A stretch of DNA of 64,000 bases, from the NCBI GenBank assembly GCA_963921195.1, contig OY992538.1, positions 52,628,852 to 52,692,851 of the forward strand, written 5' to 3'. Within the stretch, counting starts at the first letter, position 1. Every line of letters begins with the position of its first letter. The translations under genes and the position numbers were made by a program. This document shows positions 12,100 to 23,047 of this stretch, piece by piece. The stretch comes from Pegoplata infirma (lineage: Eukaryota; Arthropoda; Insecta; Diptera; Anthomyiidae). The notes beneath the pieces are model-generated. The model did no database searches. It was not told where the DNA came from and worked only from the letters and a program-made list of their open reading frames with translations.

Positions 12100-12324
12100 A
12101 ATTAAAAAATTAGGGGAGATCCTCCTCTTTCATTTGCTATCACCAGCGGGATCCTACGACAAGTACAAATATTTTACAACATGTATCCTTTAAAACTTTT
12201 AAGTCCTTAAAAAAGGAAACAGGATCACGAAATACAAAACTGTAAATGCAGATTTACTCTATTTGATCTCTACTTTCAGACGTCGATCATCCGGTTCATG
12301 TTTAATATTGACTGTCGGGCGGTG
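12099..12324 (-). mobile_element. Right half of CACCGTCCGACA foldback
   Basis: It matches the right arm of the 7917-9147 element: AATTAGGGGAGATCCTCC, TTGCTATCACCAG, GGAAACAGGATCACGAAAT, ending TGTCGGGCGGTG. H2 directly precedes it, as H1 precedes the same arm in copy 1. The left arm is missing. Confidence 0.7.
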
Positions 12325-12334
12325 ATATGAGAAT

Positions 12335-12605
12335 TTAGAAGCCAAAATAGCCTATATCTTTCGAGGACAAAAAGTTGTGTTTGGGTACGATCTTACATGA
12401 GTCTTTAAATGCGAAAGTGTTTCCTATATTGTATATTTAAAATTCAAATTTATATCTTTCAGCATTTTTCGGCAAACTTCCACAATTGACATTTTAGTTT
12501 AGCACTAATTTCGTACAGATTTGCTGTTTTTTGAGTGACAAGAATCCAAAGTTATGAACGAAAATGTAAGCACACCTCGAAAATTTTTGGTACATTCTAC
12601 ATAAG
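12335..12605 (-). repeat. Dispersed repeat shared with 35.6-35.8 kb, then a HINE fragment
   Basis: 12335-12535 (GCCAAAATAGCCTATATC..., GACAAAAAGTTGTGTTTGGG...) is the inverse of sequence at about 35590-35800 inside the Transib-like element, so this is a stray piece of that family. 12548-12600 matches, in inverse, the AGGTGTGCTTACATTTTCG part of element H1. Confidence 0.7.
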
Positions 12606-13402
12606 CTAACAAGAAAGTTATAGTCGGTCAAGACCGACAATATGATACCCTACACCAGTGTTTTCCAGAAAATGAGTCCCAAGTCCAAAAATGGACCGTT
12701 GGGGTTGTCTTTTGTTAGATCTTTATTTAGTGTAGAAAACACACACAGATCAAATTTTAGTGGAATTGGTTTATTTTTTGTCAATAGATAGATTAAACTG
12801 AATATCGGTCGAAATTTTTATTTGTTCAAAAATGGTCCAATTACATTCCAATTTGATAAGGTTACTAAAGTACACGGTTAACACTTAAAAATTACATTTT
12901 TATCAAATATTTCCATTTTTATGAATTTTGAGGGAATTTTGTGAATATCGGGAGGGCGGTTTGTATGGGGACTACAAGAAGGACTGTCCCGAATCCTTTT
13001 AAATTTGGAATGGTTGTTTGTGCATACAAAATTTGGTTACCTATTAAATTTCAAAACAATATCTATTATAATATGGATATTAGACATTTAAGCCTAATCC
13101 AAAGGAAGGTGTTTGTATGGGGGCTAGGTCTATACATGGACCGATTTTTTTTCAATTTCAATAGGCTTCGACCTTGGGCCAAAAGATGCTTAAGTTTCAA
13201 ATTTCAAGTCAATTGATTAAAAATTGCGACCTGTATCGTGCTTAAACCGATAGATGGATGGACATCGCTAAATCGACTCAAAAAATTATTCTGAGTCGAC
13301 CAGTATACTTGAAGGTAGGTCTAGGACCAATGTTTCGGGTAGTTACAAACATCAGCATAAACTCATTATACCCTGTACCACAGAGTGGTGTACTGTGTAA
13401 AA
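12606..13402 (+). mobile_element. DINE-1/HINE-like element H3 (GTCGGT subfamily)
   Basis: It is collinear with H2: AACAAGAAAGTTATAGTCGG, palindrome GTCGGTCAAGACCGAC, ATACCCTACACCAGTG, GGACATCGCTAAATCGACTC, and the closing hairpin CCCTGTACCACAGAGTGGTG. It differs by scattered substitutions, has a shorter GACGG stretch and a damaged terminal GGTATA, so it is older or decayed. Confidence 0.65.
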
Positions 13403-14283
13403 ACAGTCCAATAGTTTTTAAAAAATAAAATCAAAATTAAATGCTGTAAAAAATCGTTTTTTTTTAACATAATTTTTTTTGTAAACAAAGAAAAAATTTT
13501 TTTGTTTATTAATTTTAGTGCCGATGTTTTTACTGCATTGAACTCAATTTATGTCATGAATTTGATTTACTGGACATTTTTTAAAATTTTTAATGCTAAG
13601 ACTTGGAAAAAATCAAAAAATCAAAAAAAAAAAAATATTTTTAAAAAATGTTCTACAAAAACTTCTAAAAATAATTTCATTTCCCAGTGCTACCCTCGTA
13701 TCTTATTTAAAAAATTTCTCAACCTGAACGCCATCAAGCTTAAATTTAAGTTTGGAAAATTTCCTATATAGCATTATTTTTTCAAAATCGGATTTTATAA
13801 GTCGACCAAAAATTTAATGATAATCGAACTACATGAGTCGACCCAAAATTTAATAAGCTACTCGCTGCAAAAAAAAAATCGCTTCAGAATAAAGGTCTGC
13901 AAAGTAGCTCTACCAAATAGTGCATCTCGTCCCACTGTTTGCTTTAAAGTTATAGCAAAGTCTTCTGTGTGTGGTTTATCAGCTGAACTGTGTGGCGGCT
14001 TCGGTTGTATATTTGAAATGATACAAAAAAGTGAAAGGAGATTTTATAAAAAAAATATATTTTTTTTGTATTATTATTTTTGCAATGAGTATTTATTTAA
14101 TTCAAACAAAAAAAAAAACTAATATTCGTGTTAAGTAGAAAAAAAGCACACACATTTTTTCTGCATAAAAAAAACTGTAAATAATTATTTTAGCATTAAA
14201 TATTGCCAAATAATTGAATTTTAATTAAATATAAGAGAAGAAGTAGTTAAACAACAGGCTGTTTAAAATTAAAAAAAAAAAAA
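13403..14283. other. Unassigned stretch
   Basis: A+T-rich DNA with a modestly complex patch at 13780-14020. A 101-residue plus-strand frame spans 13817-14122; its middle has normal-looking composition, but its C-terminus is FYKKN/NKKK low complexity and I recognise no domain or splice context. I therefore do not call a gene. Confidence 0.4.
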
Positions 14284-14336
14284 TACCCGAGTAAAAATAA
14301 ACATATATTACAATATATAACTTGATACAAACATAA
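14284..14336 (+). mobile_element. End of an X-type TIR element, cut by the Helitron
   Basis: ACCCGAGTAAAAATAAACAT matches the CCCGAGTAAAAAT ends seen at 19437 and (inverse) 28415. The match stops at 14336, the base before the Helitron-like TC terminus, so this X copy was probably the Helitron's target. I did not find the other half after 25238 with confidence. Confidence 0.45.
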
Positions 14337-14459
14337 TCTATATATATAAAAGAGTTGGGTGAGTGAGTGAGTGACTGACTGACTGACTGACTGATTCATC
14401 ATCGCCCAGCCCAAACCGCTGAAGCTAGAGACTTCAAATTTGGACTGTAGGTTCACCTC

Positions 14460-15660
14460 CCGGAATATAGATCCACTAAGGCTGGATTTTTGCCAGTGTT
14501 GATTCTAAGGGGGTAAAAAGGGTAAAAAACTGTACTTTTGGTACCTTTTATATCTCCCGAAATAATGGTCATAGAGACTTGAAATTTGGACTGTATGTTC
14601 ACCTCCCGGAACATAGATCCACTAAGGCTGGACTTTTGCCAATGTTGATTCTAAGGGGGTAAAAAGGGTAAAAAACTGTACTTTTGGTACTTTTTATATC
14701 ACATGAAATAATGGTCACAGAGACTTGAAATTTGGACTATATGTTCACATCCTGGAATATAGATCCAGTAAGGCCGGATTTTTGCCAGTGGTGATTCTAA
14801 GGGGGTAAAAAGGGTAAAAAACTTTACTTTTTGTACTTTTTATATCTCCTGAAATAATGGTCATAGAGACTTGAAATTTGGACTGTATGTTCACCTCACG
14901 GAATAAAGATCCACTAAAACTTGATTTTTGCCAATGTTGATTCTAAGGGGGTAAAAAGGGTAAAAAACTGTACTTTTGGTACCTTTTATATTTCCTTAAA
15001 TAATGGTCCTAGAAACCTAAAACTTGGAATGTAGGTTCACCTCCCGGAATATAGATCCACTAAGGCTGAAGTTTTGCCAATGTTGATTCTAAGGGGGTAA
15101 AAAGGGTAAAAAACTGTACTTTTGGTACTTTTTATATTTCCTTAAATAATGGTCCTAGAAACTTGAAATTTGGAATGTAGATTCACCTCCCGGAAAATAT
15201 GTTCACTGGGGCTGGGTTTTTGCCATTGTTGATTCTAAGGAGGTAAAACGGGTAAAAAACTGTACTTTTGGTACCTTTTCTATTTCCTTAAATAATAGTC
15301 CTAGAGACTTGAAATTTGCAATGTAGGATCCACTAAGGTTGGGTTTTCGGCCAACGCTGATCCTACGGTATAAAATGGGTAAAAAAGTGTACTTTTGGTA
15401 CTTTTTTTATTTACTGAAATAATGGTCATACAAACTTGAAATTTGGAATGTAGGATCCTTTGCTAAAAAAAACAATATGGAAATGGTACTTTTTGAAAAT
15501 TTTGATTCTAAGGGTAAGCGGTAAAAAGTGTACTTTTGGTACTTTTTTATTTCTTAAAATTATGGTCATAGAACCTTGAAATTTGGAATGTAGGATCCTT
15601 CGGTGAAAAAAACATTTTGGAAAAAGTACTTTTTGGAAAATGCGTTTCTTAGGGGGAAAC
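14460..15660 (+). repeat. 146-bp tandem repeat
   Basis: The marker GATTCTAAGG occurs at 14501, 14647, 14793, 14939, 15085 and 15231, giving five consecutive intervals of exactly 146 bp. Each unit carries AATAATGGTC, GACTTGAAATTTGG, CCTCCCGGAATATAGATCCA and a doubled GGTAAAAAGGGTAAAAA. Units after 15280 are diverged. The same unit, more decayed, appears after the 16-bp array and in the other two Helitron-like copies. Confidence 0.95.
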
Positions 15661-16990
15661 TTTTATAAAAAGTACCTTTTATAAAAAGTACCTTTTATAA
15701 AAAGTACCTTTTATAAAAAGTACCTTTTATAAAAAGTACCTTTTATAAAAAGTACCTTTTATAAAAAGTACCTTTTATAAAAAGTACCTTTTATAAAAAG
15801 TACCTTTTATAAAACGTACCCTTTATAAAAAGTACCTTTTATAAAAAGTACCTTTTTTAAACAGTACCTTTTATAAAAAGTACCTTTTATAAAAAGTACC
15901 TTTTATAAAAAGTACCTTTTATAAAAAGTACCTTTTATAAAAAGTACCTTTTATAAAAAGTACCTTTTATAAAAAGTACCTTTTTTAAACAGTACCTTTT
16001 ATAAAAAGTACCTTTTATAAAAAGTACCTTTTATAAAAAGTACCTTTTATAAAAAGTATCTTTTATAAAAAGTACCTTTTATAAAAAGTACCTTTTATAA
16101 AAAGTACCTTTTATAAAAAGTACCTTTTATAAAAAGTACCTTTTATAAAAAGTACCTTTTATAAAAAGTACCTTTTATAAAAAGTACCTTTTATAAAAAG
16201 TATCTTTTATAAAAAGTACCTTTTATAAAAATTACCTTTTATAAAAATTACCTTTTATAAAAAGTAACTTTTGTAAAAAGTACCTTTTATAAAAAGTAAC
16301 TTTTATAAAAAGTACCTTTTATAAAAAGTACCTTTTATAAGAAGTACCTTTTAAAAAAAGTACCTTTTATAAAAAGTACCTTTTATAAAAAGTACCTTTT
16401 ATAAAAAGTACCTTTTATAAAAAGTACCTTTTATAAAAAGTACCTTTTATAAAAAGTACCTTTTATAAAAAGTACCTTTTATAAAAAGTACCTTTTATAA
16501 AAAGTATCTTTTATAAAAAGTACCTTTTATAAAAAGTACCTTTTATAAAAAGTGCCTTTTATAAAAAGTACCTTTTATAAAAAGTACCTTTTATAAACAG
16601 TACCTTTTATAAACAGTACCTTTTATAAAAAGTACCTTTTATAAATAGTACCTTTTATAAAAAGTACCTTTTATAAAAAGTACCTTTTATAAAAAGTACC
16701 TTTTATACAAAGTACCTTTCATTAAAAGTACCTTTTATAAAAAGTATATTTTATAATAAGAACCTTTTTTAAAAGTACCTTTTATAAAAATTACTTTTTT
16801 TTTAAAAGTACCTTTTACAAAAAGTACCTTTTACAAAAAGTACTTTTTATAAAAAGTACCAGGTATAAAAAGTACCCTTTATAAAAAGTATCTTTTAATA
16901 AAAGTACCTTTAATAAAATGTACCTTTTATAAAATTTACCTTTTGTAAAAATTTCCTTTTGTAAAAATTACCTTTTGTAAAAAAAACATT
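15661..16990 (+). repeat. 16-bp tandem array (AAAAAGTACCTTTTAT)
   Basis: About 80 copies of a 16-bp unit AAAAAGTACCTTTTAT run head to tail over 1.3 kb. Most are identical, with scattered variants (AAACAGTACC, AAAAATTACC, AAAGTATC). The unit resembles the TTTTGGTACCTTTTATA part of the surrounding 146-bp repeat, so it probably arose by local expansion inside one unit. Units decay toward the right end (after 16680). No function is implied. Confidence 0.97.
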
Positions 16991-17935
16991 CTAGGAAAAG
17001 TACTTTTTAAAAATTCCTTTTCTTAAGGGGTAAAAATAGTACTTATGGCACTTTTTATATATCCTGAAATAATGATCATAGAAACTTGATATTTGGAATG
17101 TAGGATCCTTAAGTGAAAACAAATTCTGGAAAAAGTAATTTTTGAAATTTTCTTTTCTTAGGGGGTGGAACGGGTAACAATTTAAACTTTAGGTACGTTC
17201 TTATTTCCTGAAGTAATGGCCCTAGAATCTTGAAATTTTTAATGTAGGATCATTCGGGAAAAAATCAATCTGGAAAAAATACTTTTTGGAAATTCCGCTT
17301 CTTAGTAGGGTAAAATGGCTAAATAAGTGTACTTCCGGTAATTTTGATATTTTCTGACGTAATGGTTCCATAAACTTAAAATTTTGAATATAAAATCCTT
17401 CGGTGAAAACCAACATTTTGGGAAAAGTACTTTTTGGAAATTTCGTTTCTTAACGGGATTAAAAAGTATACTTTTAATATTTAATGAAATAATATTCCAA
17501 GATAATTGCTATTTGTAATGTAGGATCCTTCGGTAAAAAGAACATACTGGAAAAAGTACTTTTTGGAAATTTCGTTTCTAACGGGGGTAATAAAGTGTAA
17601 TTTTGGTACAATTTTTTTTTTTTGTTCCTATAATAATTGTCTTAGAAGCTTGGATTTTGGAATGTGGGGTCCTTCGGTGAAGAAAAAACAATCTGCTATG
17701 CTAAAGTAATTTTAAAAGATTCCGTTTCTAGAGGTGTAGAAAAGTGCTTTTTATAATTTGTATACTTCTTGAAATAATGATCCTAGGCAGTGAAAACTTA
17801 AATGCTGTACTCTTTAGTGAAAATATATTTTGGAAAAAGTACTTTTTGGAAATTCTGTTTCTAAGAGTCGTAAAGGGCATAAAAAATTGTAAGTTTGGTA
17901 CTTCTTATATTTCTTGAAACGGTTCAGAAAAAAAA
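16991..17935 (+). repeat. Degenerate 146-bp-type repeats
   Basis: Six or so decayed units continue the 14.5-kb array. Markers AATGTAGGATCCTTCGGT, GGAAAAAGTACTTTTTGGAA and TTTCTTAACGGG recur at roughly 130-160 bp spacing with indels. No coding frame. Confidence 0.85.
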
Positions 17936-17993
17936 AGGTTTATGGAAAATTTAATTTTAAGTGGAAAAGGTGGCAAATGGTTATTTGTACCTA

Positions 17994-18512
17994 CCCAGGC
18001 AGAAAAATACAAACGGGCCAACGTTGGAATGAAGTTGGTGGCGACGGTACCAACGTTGGCGAATCATACCCGTTTCTAAGTCTACGACGTCATTCCGAGG
18101 TTGAAATGATAACAGTGGCCAACGATCGCTCGACTTTTGTTTTAACGTTGGGTTAACATTGATTTTACAAATTTACGACATTGGATTTAACTTTTGCTTA
18201 GGGATATATTGAAAATCTCGATGTAGTGCTTTTTAGTTACCATTTTGTACAAATTGGTTAAAAAAGCAACTACTTAAGTGTTCACTTAGATTAAAGAGTT
18301 GAGGTCTATGTAAATCGAAAACTTTAAAAAAAAAATAAAAATGTAAAACTTTAAAATTATAATCTATAGTGTAGTGTTTTATGTAAAAACAAAGTTGTGC
18401 CAACACAATATTTTTAGTAAAACTGTTTTACATTATACAATGTTGTATTTTTGGCTAGCCCGATATTGTACCAACACAAAATTTTTGGTACGGTTGGCAA
18501 TTTCTGACTGGG
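17994..18512. mobile_element. 519-bp TIR element, TA flanks (CCCAGNCAGAAA ends)
   Basis: CCCAGGCAGAAA at the left is mirrored by TTTCTGACTGGG at the right, with TA on both sides (17992-17993, 18513-18514). The interior holds repeated CCAACGTTGG-type palindromes (near 18019, 18051) and later CCAACACAA motifs. The 80-residue frame here has no recognisable domain. Confidence 0.75.
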
Positions 18513-18514
18513 TA

Positions 18515-19436
18515 TCTATTTATTAAAGCCTAGAAACTCAAAATTCGACGTACAGTATCCTCCAGCCGAAATAACTCCCAAGAGGTGGACAGGTTAAAAG
18601 GGGGTACCTAAATTGGTACAAGTGGTGTAAAATGGTATTTTTATATCTATAGGATAAATACAATAGCACTTTTTATTTCTATAACGCATTTTTTGGAGAG
18701 GAATGAAACTTGAATGGAGATTGAATTGGAAATGAAATGGAGTAGAATGGGGAACGAAATGGAATAGAGCGGGAAACAATATAGAAAGATACTTTTTACT
18801 AAAAATTTTCGTATTAAACTTTTTAACTCCATATTTTTCTCTCTATAAGGGTATTCATTTCAGAGAATGTAAAAGTGGAAAAATGTAAGATTCCACTCTC
18901 ATTGATGTGAACGGGTACATAAAAAAAATTGTGATACAAAGTTTCCAAAAACAATTAAATTATTCGATGAACGAACCAATTAACTTATAAATTACACTTT
19001 TTACTCATTTTGACAGTTTTTTCTTGTTGTTTAATTCTTAATTTTTATTATTATAACCAAAATTATTTGTATACATATTTTCTTCTAAGAAAAATTTCAA
19101 ACACATGTTTAATAAGGGCTGCCGAGGTAGAAAAAACTTAAATAACAGTAGCAAATTTTGGTACTTTTTCTTTGACTAGTAATGAATGGCAACGCTTAAA
19201 TAATTGGAAAAATGTAACATTTTACTCTGATAATTTTACACTTGGATATAGGTTGTTTAAATTGCAACTTTTAAGTGGAAAATTTTTTCATGTGTTTGTT
19301 GTAATAAAAAGTTACATTTTTACAATTTTTCATTTTTCCAACCAAAAAAAAGCTGAAATGAATACCCTTTATATGTTTTTTTACCCAAATTTTTTTTTAT
19401 TCCAATTTCTTTTTTCACTAAAATATATATTTATTC
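18515..19436 (+). other. Helitron-like interior with GGAATAGA block
   Basis: Unique-looking interior of Helitron-like element 1. 18700-18780 is rich in GGAATGRAAYGGA motifs (GGAATAGAGCGGGAAAC); equivalent blocks lie at 46240-46330 and 61915-61980, which helped to align the three copies. The remainder is A+T-rich without genes. Confidence 0.7.
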
Positions 19437-19475
19437 CCCGAGTAAAAATTTTCTGGTCTAATCATATATAAGGAG

Positions 19476-21338
19476 CAGTGGCGGGTACAGCTTTTGGGTT
19501 TGGGGGGGGGAAATTTTTTTTTTTACTTCGAATAAAAAAAATTTATCAATTCACCGTTGTCGGACACGCTAAACCAGGGATACTTATTTTTTCTTTGCAA
19601 AAAAAAAGTGATGGCAAAGCTATAAAATCAAATAAAGCTATAAAATCAAATAAAAATGGACACTTGCAGGCGATTTTTTAATTAAAAATCAAAAAATTTC
19701 TTAACAAAAAATTTCTTAGAATCTGAGACTTTCTTCCTATAGAAAAAAATTTGGATTCTAAGAACTTTTTTCCACAGAAAAAAACTCAGATTCTTTAACT
19801 TCTTACTATAGAAAAAGTTTCATACTCTAACGCATTTTTGAGATAGTTTTCCTACAGAAAATTTCACAGATTCTTAAATAGAAAAAGTTTCATAGAAAAA
19901 GTTTTAGATTCTAAGAACTTTTTAATACACAAAGTCTCAGATTCCGCAAACCTTTTTTCAATATAAAAAGTCTCAGATTCTGAAACCATTTTTCCTATAG
20001 AAAAAGTCTCAAGACCCTTTTTCTTAAAGAAAAAGTCTCGGACTCTGGAGCTTTTTTTCCTACAGAAAAAGTCTGAGATTCTGAAACCCTTTTCTATAGA
20101 AATTTTAAGAATTTGAGACGATTTTCCCATTAGAAAGTCTCAAGTTCTAAGATCTTTTTCCTACATAGAAAAAGTCTTAGATTTTGGCACATTGCCTAAA
20201 GAAAAGGTCTCAGATTCTGAAACTTTTTTTCCATAGAAAAAGTATTATTTGTGAGACCTGTTTCCTATAGAAACATTCTCAGATTCGGAGACTTTTTTCC
20301 TATAAAAGGTTTAAGATTTCAAGACATTTTGAATATCGAAAAAGTCTTAGATTTTAAGACTTTTTGCCTTTCGATCTGAGAACTTTTCTCCTGTAAATAA
20401 GCTTCATATTCTGAGACGTGTTTCCCATTTTTTCTATAAAAAAGTCTCAGATTCTAAGACATTTTTCCTTTGAAAAAATATGTTAATATTTTTCCTATAG
20501 AAAAGGTCTTAGACTCTGAGATATTTTTCCTATAGAAAAAGTCTATGATTCTGAGACATTTTTCCCATAGAAAAAGTCTCAGATTTTGAGACATTTTTCC
20601 TACAAAAAAAAGTCTCAGATTCTAAGAAATTTTTCCTATAGAAAAAGTCTCAGATTCCGAGAAATTTTTCCTATAGAAAAAGTCTCAGATTCTGGGGCAT
20701 TTTTCCTTTAGAAAGTCTCAGATTCTGAGAAATTTTTCCTATAGAAAAAGTCTTAGATTCTGAGACATTTTCCTGTAGAAAAAGTCTCAGATTCTGAGAT
20801 ATTTTTCCTATAGAAAAAGATATTTTTCCTGAGACACTTTTCCTATAGAAAAAGTCTGAGATTCTAAGAAATTTTTCGTATAGAGTAAGTCTCAGACTCT
20901 GAGATATTTTTCCTATAGAAAAAGTCTCAGATTTTTTCCATTTTTTATAACAAAAATGTAAGGTTCACAACAATTTTCCCATAGAAAATTTCTTTTCGAA
21001 ATAAGGACTTCCAGATTGACAGATATTTTTCACAAAAAATGTTCAGATTTAGTCACATTTTTCCTTTAAAAATTTTTAGATTTTCCCCATAAACATTTTT
21101 AGATTTTACTGTTTAAAATATTAAAATTTTTTCCAATGAAAAATTTTCGGATTTCAAAATTCTTTTCCTGTGGAAAATTTTTTAGAAAATTTTATTCTTT
21201 TCCCTTCTTTTTCTTTCTTTTCCTTTCTTTTTTCTTTCTTTTTCCTTTTTTTTTTCTTTTTTTTTCTTTCTTTTATATTTAAAATTTGGTCTGGGGGGGG
21301 AAATTTCCCCTTTTTCCCCCCCCTTGTACCCGCGCATG
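19476..21338. mobile_element. hAT-like element, TSD ATAAGGAG, carrying a satellite
   Basis: Ends CAGTGGCGGGTACA (left) and CATGCGCGGGTACA (right, reverse complement) match at 11 of 14 positions. ATAAGGAG is repeated exactly at 19468-19475 and 21339-21346. Runs of G followed by AAATTT lie just inside both ends. The interior is mostly a diverged 35-bp satellite. The right copy of the duplication covers the TA and first five TIR bases of the DD37E element, so this element landed on that element's edge and is the younger of the two. No transposase frame. Confidence 0.88.
19690..20950 (-). repeat. Diverged 35-bp palindromic satellite
   Basis: Two to three dozen units of the form GTCTCAGATTCTGAGACATT plus TTTCCTATAGAAAAA, about 35 bp each. 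Units between 20560 and 20940 are the best preserved. The reverse complement equals the unit of the 54.9-56.2 kb array. Each unit centres on CTCAGA-N-TCTGAG, so single strands could form serial hairpins. Confidence 0.92.
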
Positions 21339-21341
21339 ATA

Positions 21342-21373
21342 AGGAGTGAGATCATAAAAATGTTAACACACAT
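21342..21373 (+). repeat. Left 32-bp TIR of DD37E element
   Basis: Identical, in inverse, to 22607-22638. It is the presumed transposase binding and cleavage end. Its first five bases plus the TA form part of the ATAAGGAG duplication of the adjacent hAT-like element. Confidence 0.95.
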
Positions 21374-21475
21374 AAAGTTAAATAAAAAACAGACTACTGA
21401 ATTTTAAGACTTCAAACCAAATTTTTATTAAATAAAATTTAATACAAAATCATAACAAAAAAACCGCATGGAACT

Positions 21476-22483
21476 CTAACCACTACGAACAAAGTTATCC
21501 ACTTTTTCCGGAAACCCTCCCATTAAGGCTTTTATGGTAGTTTCTGTCACCTTTTTAGAGCAGGTGGTCCATCTACGTTTGAAATCTTGCATGTCCTGGG
21601 AGACCTTTTTTGTGCCCTTTAATTCTTTTTTAACAAGAGCCCAATATCTCTCCACTGGCCTGAGCTCCGGGCAGTTTGGTGGATTTGCCTCTCTTGGTAC
21701 AAAAACCACATTATTAACATTATACCACTCCAGCGCTTGCTTGCTGTAGTGACAAGATGCTAAATCGGGCCAAAAGTAAGTGGATACATTGTGCTGACTC
21801 AAGAACGGAAGAAGTCTCTTCTGCAAACACTCCTTGATATAAATTTCGCTGTTTATAGAGCCAGATGTCACAAATGACTGGCTTCTTTGGCCGCAGCTAC
21901 ATATGGCTTGCCATACTAGGAATTTTTTGGGGAATTTCGTTTGCTTTTTTGACCGAAATTTTTCCGCAACATTTCCTCGAACATCGGAAACATAAAATTC
22001 TTGACCAGGGAGCTGCGCAAAATCAGCCAGGACATAAGTTTCGTCGTCCATTGCACAACAGTTGTATTTTTTTATAAAATTTGATTTCAATTTTCTAGCT
22101 CTGGTTTTGGCCTCCAAATTTTTAAAAGCGTTTCTATCGGGAACTTTTTGAACTTTGTAGGACTTTAGTCCCGCCTTACGTTTCACTTTACGTACAAAAA
22201 AGTCTGAGCATTGGGATAACCGAGCTGTTTTTCTGCCAGATGTGTTAGGAGCTCTCTTAAGGATGCTTTTAACTTTATATGCCTTACCAATGTTACGATA
22301 ACCAGTCGTTGTTCCTGTTCCCGGCTTTCTTTCAATTGTTAGGTGTTCCAGATACCTTTTTACCACTTTTGAAACTGTTTGGCGGCATACATTAGTTTCT
22401 TTGGCAATTTTTTTGTATGTCCATGTTTGGTTTTGTTGAAAATATTTAATTATTTTTGAACGCACTTTTCTTTCATCGTCCAT
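21476..22483 (-). CDS. DD37E Tc1/mariner transposase, intact
   Basis: Cut-and-paste DNA transposase, 335 residues, which would bind the 32-bp TIRs and insert at TA. Residues 6-45 (IIKYFQQNQTWTYKKIAKET... RQTVSKVVKRY, in part) form a first helix-turn-helix of the paired type; a GRK motif (83-85) and a second basic DNA-binding region follow to about residue 140. The RNase-H-like catalytic core shows D147 (in MDDETY), D240 (in WPDLASCH) and E278 (in CPELRPVERYW). D240 and E278 are separated by 37 residues, which is the DD37E spacing known from insects rather than DD34E or DD34D. Length is normal for the family. The start ATG at 22483 lies about 124 bp inside the right TIR and no upstream in-frame extension is needed. 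No intron, frameshift or missing catalytic residue is seen. Whether it is active cannot be read from sequence. Confidence 0.96.
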   Translation of the reverse strand: MDDERKVRSKIIKYFQQNQTWTYKKIAKETNVCRQTVSKVVKRYLEHLTIERKPGTGTTTGYRNIGKAYKVKSILKRAPNTSGRKTARLSQCSDFFVRKVKRKAGLKSYKVQKVPDRNAFKNLEAKTRARKLKSNFIKKYNCCAMDDETYVLADFAQLPGQEFYVSDVRGNVAEKFRSKKQTKFPKKFLVWQAICSCGQRSQSFVTSGSINSEIYIKECLQKRLLPFLSQHNVSTYFWPDLASCHYSKQALEWYNVNNVVFVPREANPPNCPELRPVERYWALVKKELKGTKKVSQDMQDFKRRWTTCSKKVTETTIKALMGGFPEKVDNFVRSG

Positions 22484-22606
22484 TGTGTAAAAAATTGCAA
22501 ATTAAAACTCATGATGTAAATTAATTTATTAACTGACATATTTTTAAAATGTAAACTGCCGAAAAAAAAAAAATTTGGAAGCTTTACACCAAAGTTGTAG
22601 GCAAAA

Positions 22607-22638
22607 ATGTGTGTTAACATTTTTATGATCTCACTCCT
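22607..22638 (-). repeat. Right 32-bp TIR of DD37E element
   Basis: Perfect inverted match to 21342-21373, followed by the TA at 22639-22640. The transposase start lies 124 bp inside, so the promoter is presumably within this end. Confidence 0.95.
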
Positions 22639-23047
22639 TAATTTGATACAATCTTATATGAGTTAATATGCTTCCGTATAAATTTATATAAAATTGTATC
22701 TATCACTTTGATACGGTTGATCCACTTTATATGGTTAGATATTGCTCCATATATGATTAGATTCGTATTTTGGTTTTACTCATCAAATTATATAAAAATT
22801 GATACTATAAGATCAATTTGATCTAATTAGATTTAACCAAATTCAGGATCAAATTGTATCAATTTTTATATTTTTTGATCTAAAGTAATACAATTAGATA
22901 TTATTTGATACAACCATTTTACGGATCAAATTAGATCTATTCAGTAAAATTAGCATAATATTTTTACTAGGGTCACTCAAGATCCAAAATCCCGATAGAA
23001 GGACTCGAAAATTGTCAAAATCTTTTCATCGGAACGTACATGACAAC

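Larger units (their letters stand above)
21342..22638 (-). mobile_element. Complete DD37E Tc1/mariner transposon
   Basis: A 1297-bp element with perfect 32-bp inverted repeats (21342-21373 and 22607-22638; they start AGGAGTGAGATCATAAAAAT) and a TA on each side (21340-21341, 22639-22640). It encodes one uninterrupted transposase on the minus strand. Perfect repeats plus an intact frame suggest recent activity. The left flank is now a hAT-like element; the original target was X-element DNA reading ...ATCATA-TA-ATTTGATACA. Confidence 0.96.
19437..22972. mobile_element. X-type TIR element hosting two other transposons
   Basis: The left end CCCGAGTAAAAATTTTC is mirrored at the right by ATATTTTTACTAGGG. 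Removing the hAT-like element and the DD37E element leaves about 370 bp of original sequence, 22641-22972 being rich in GATCAAATTAGAT-like motifs. Similar ends or bodies occur at 14284 and 28213-28415. The target duplication is unclear, so the superfamily is open. Confidence 0.6.

Noticed and set aside
13817..14122. Possible 101-residue gene
   Set aside because: No domain recognised, low-complexity C-terminus, no promoter or splice context; likely chance.
19864..20130. Minus-strand frame with repeated SETF.I/K motifs
   Set aside because: It is the translation of the 35-bp satellite; the repeats follow the DNA period.
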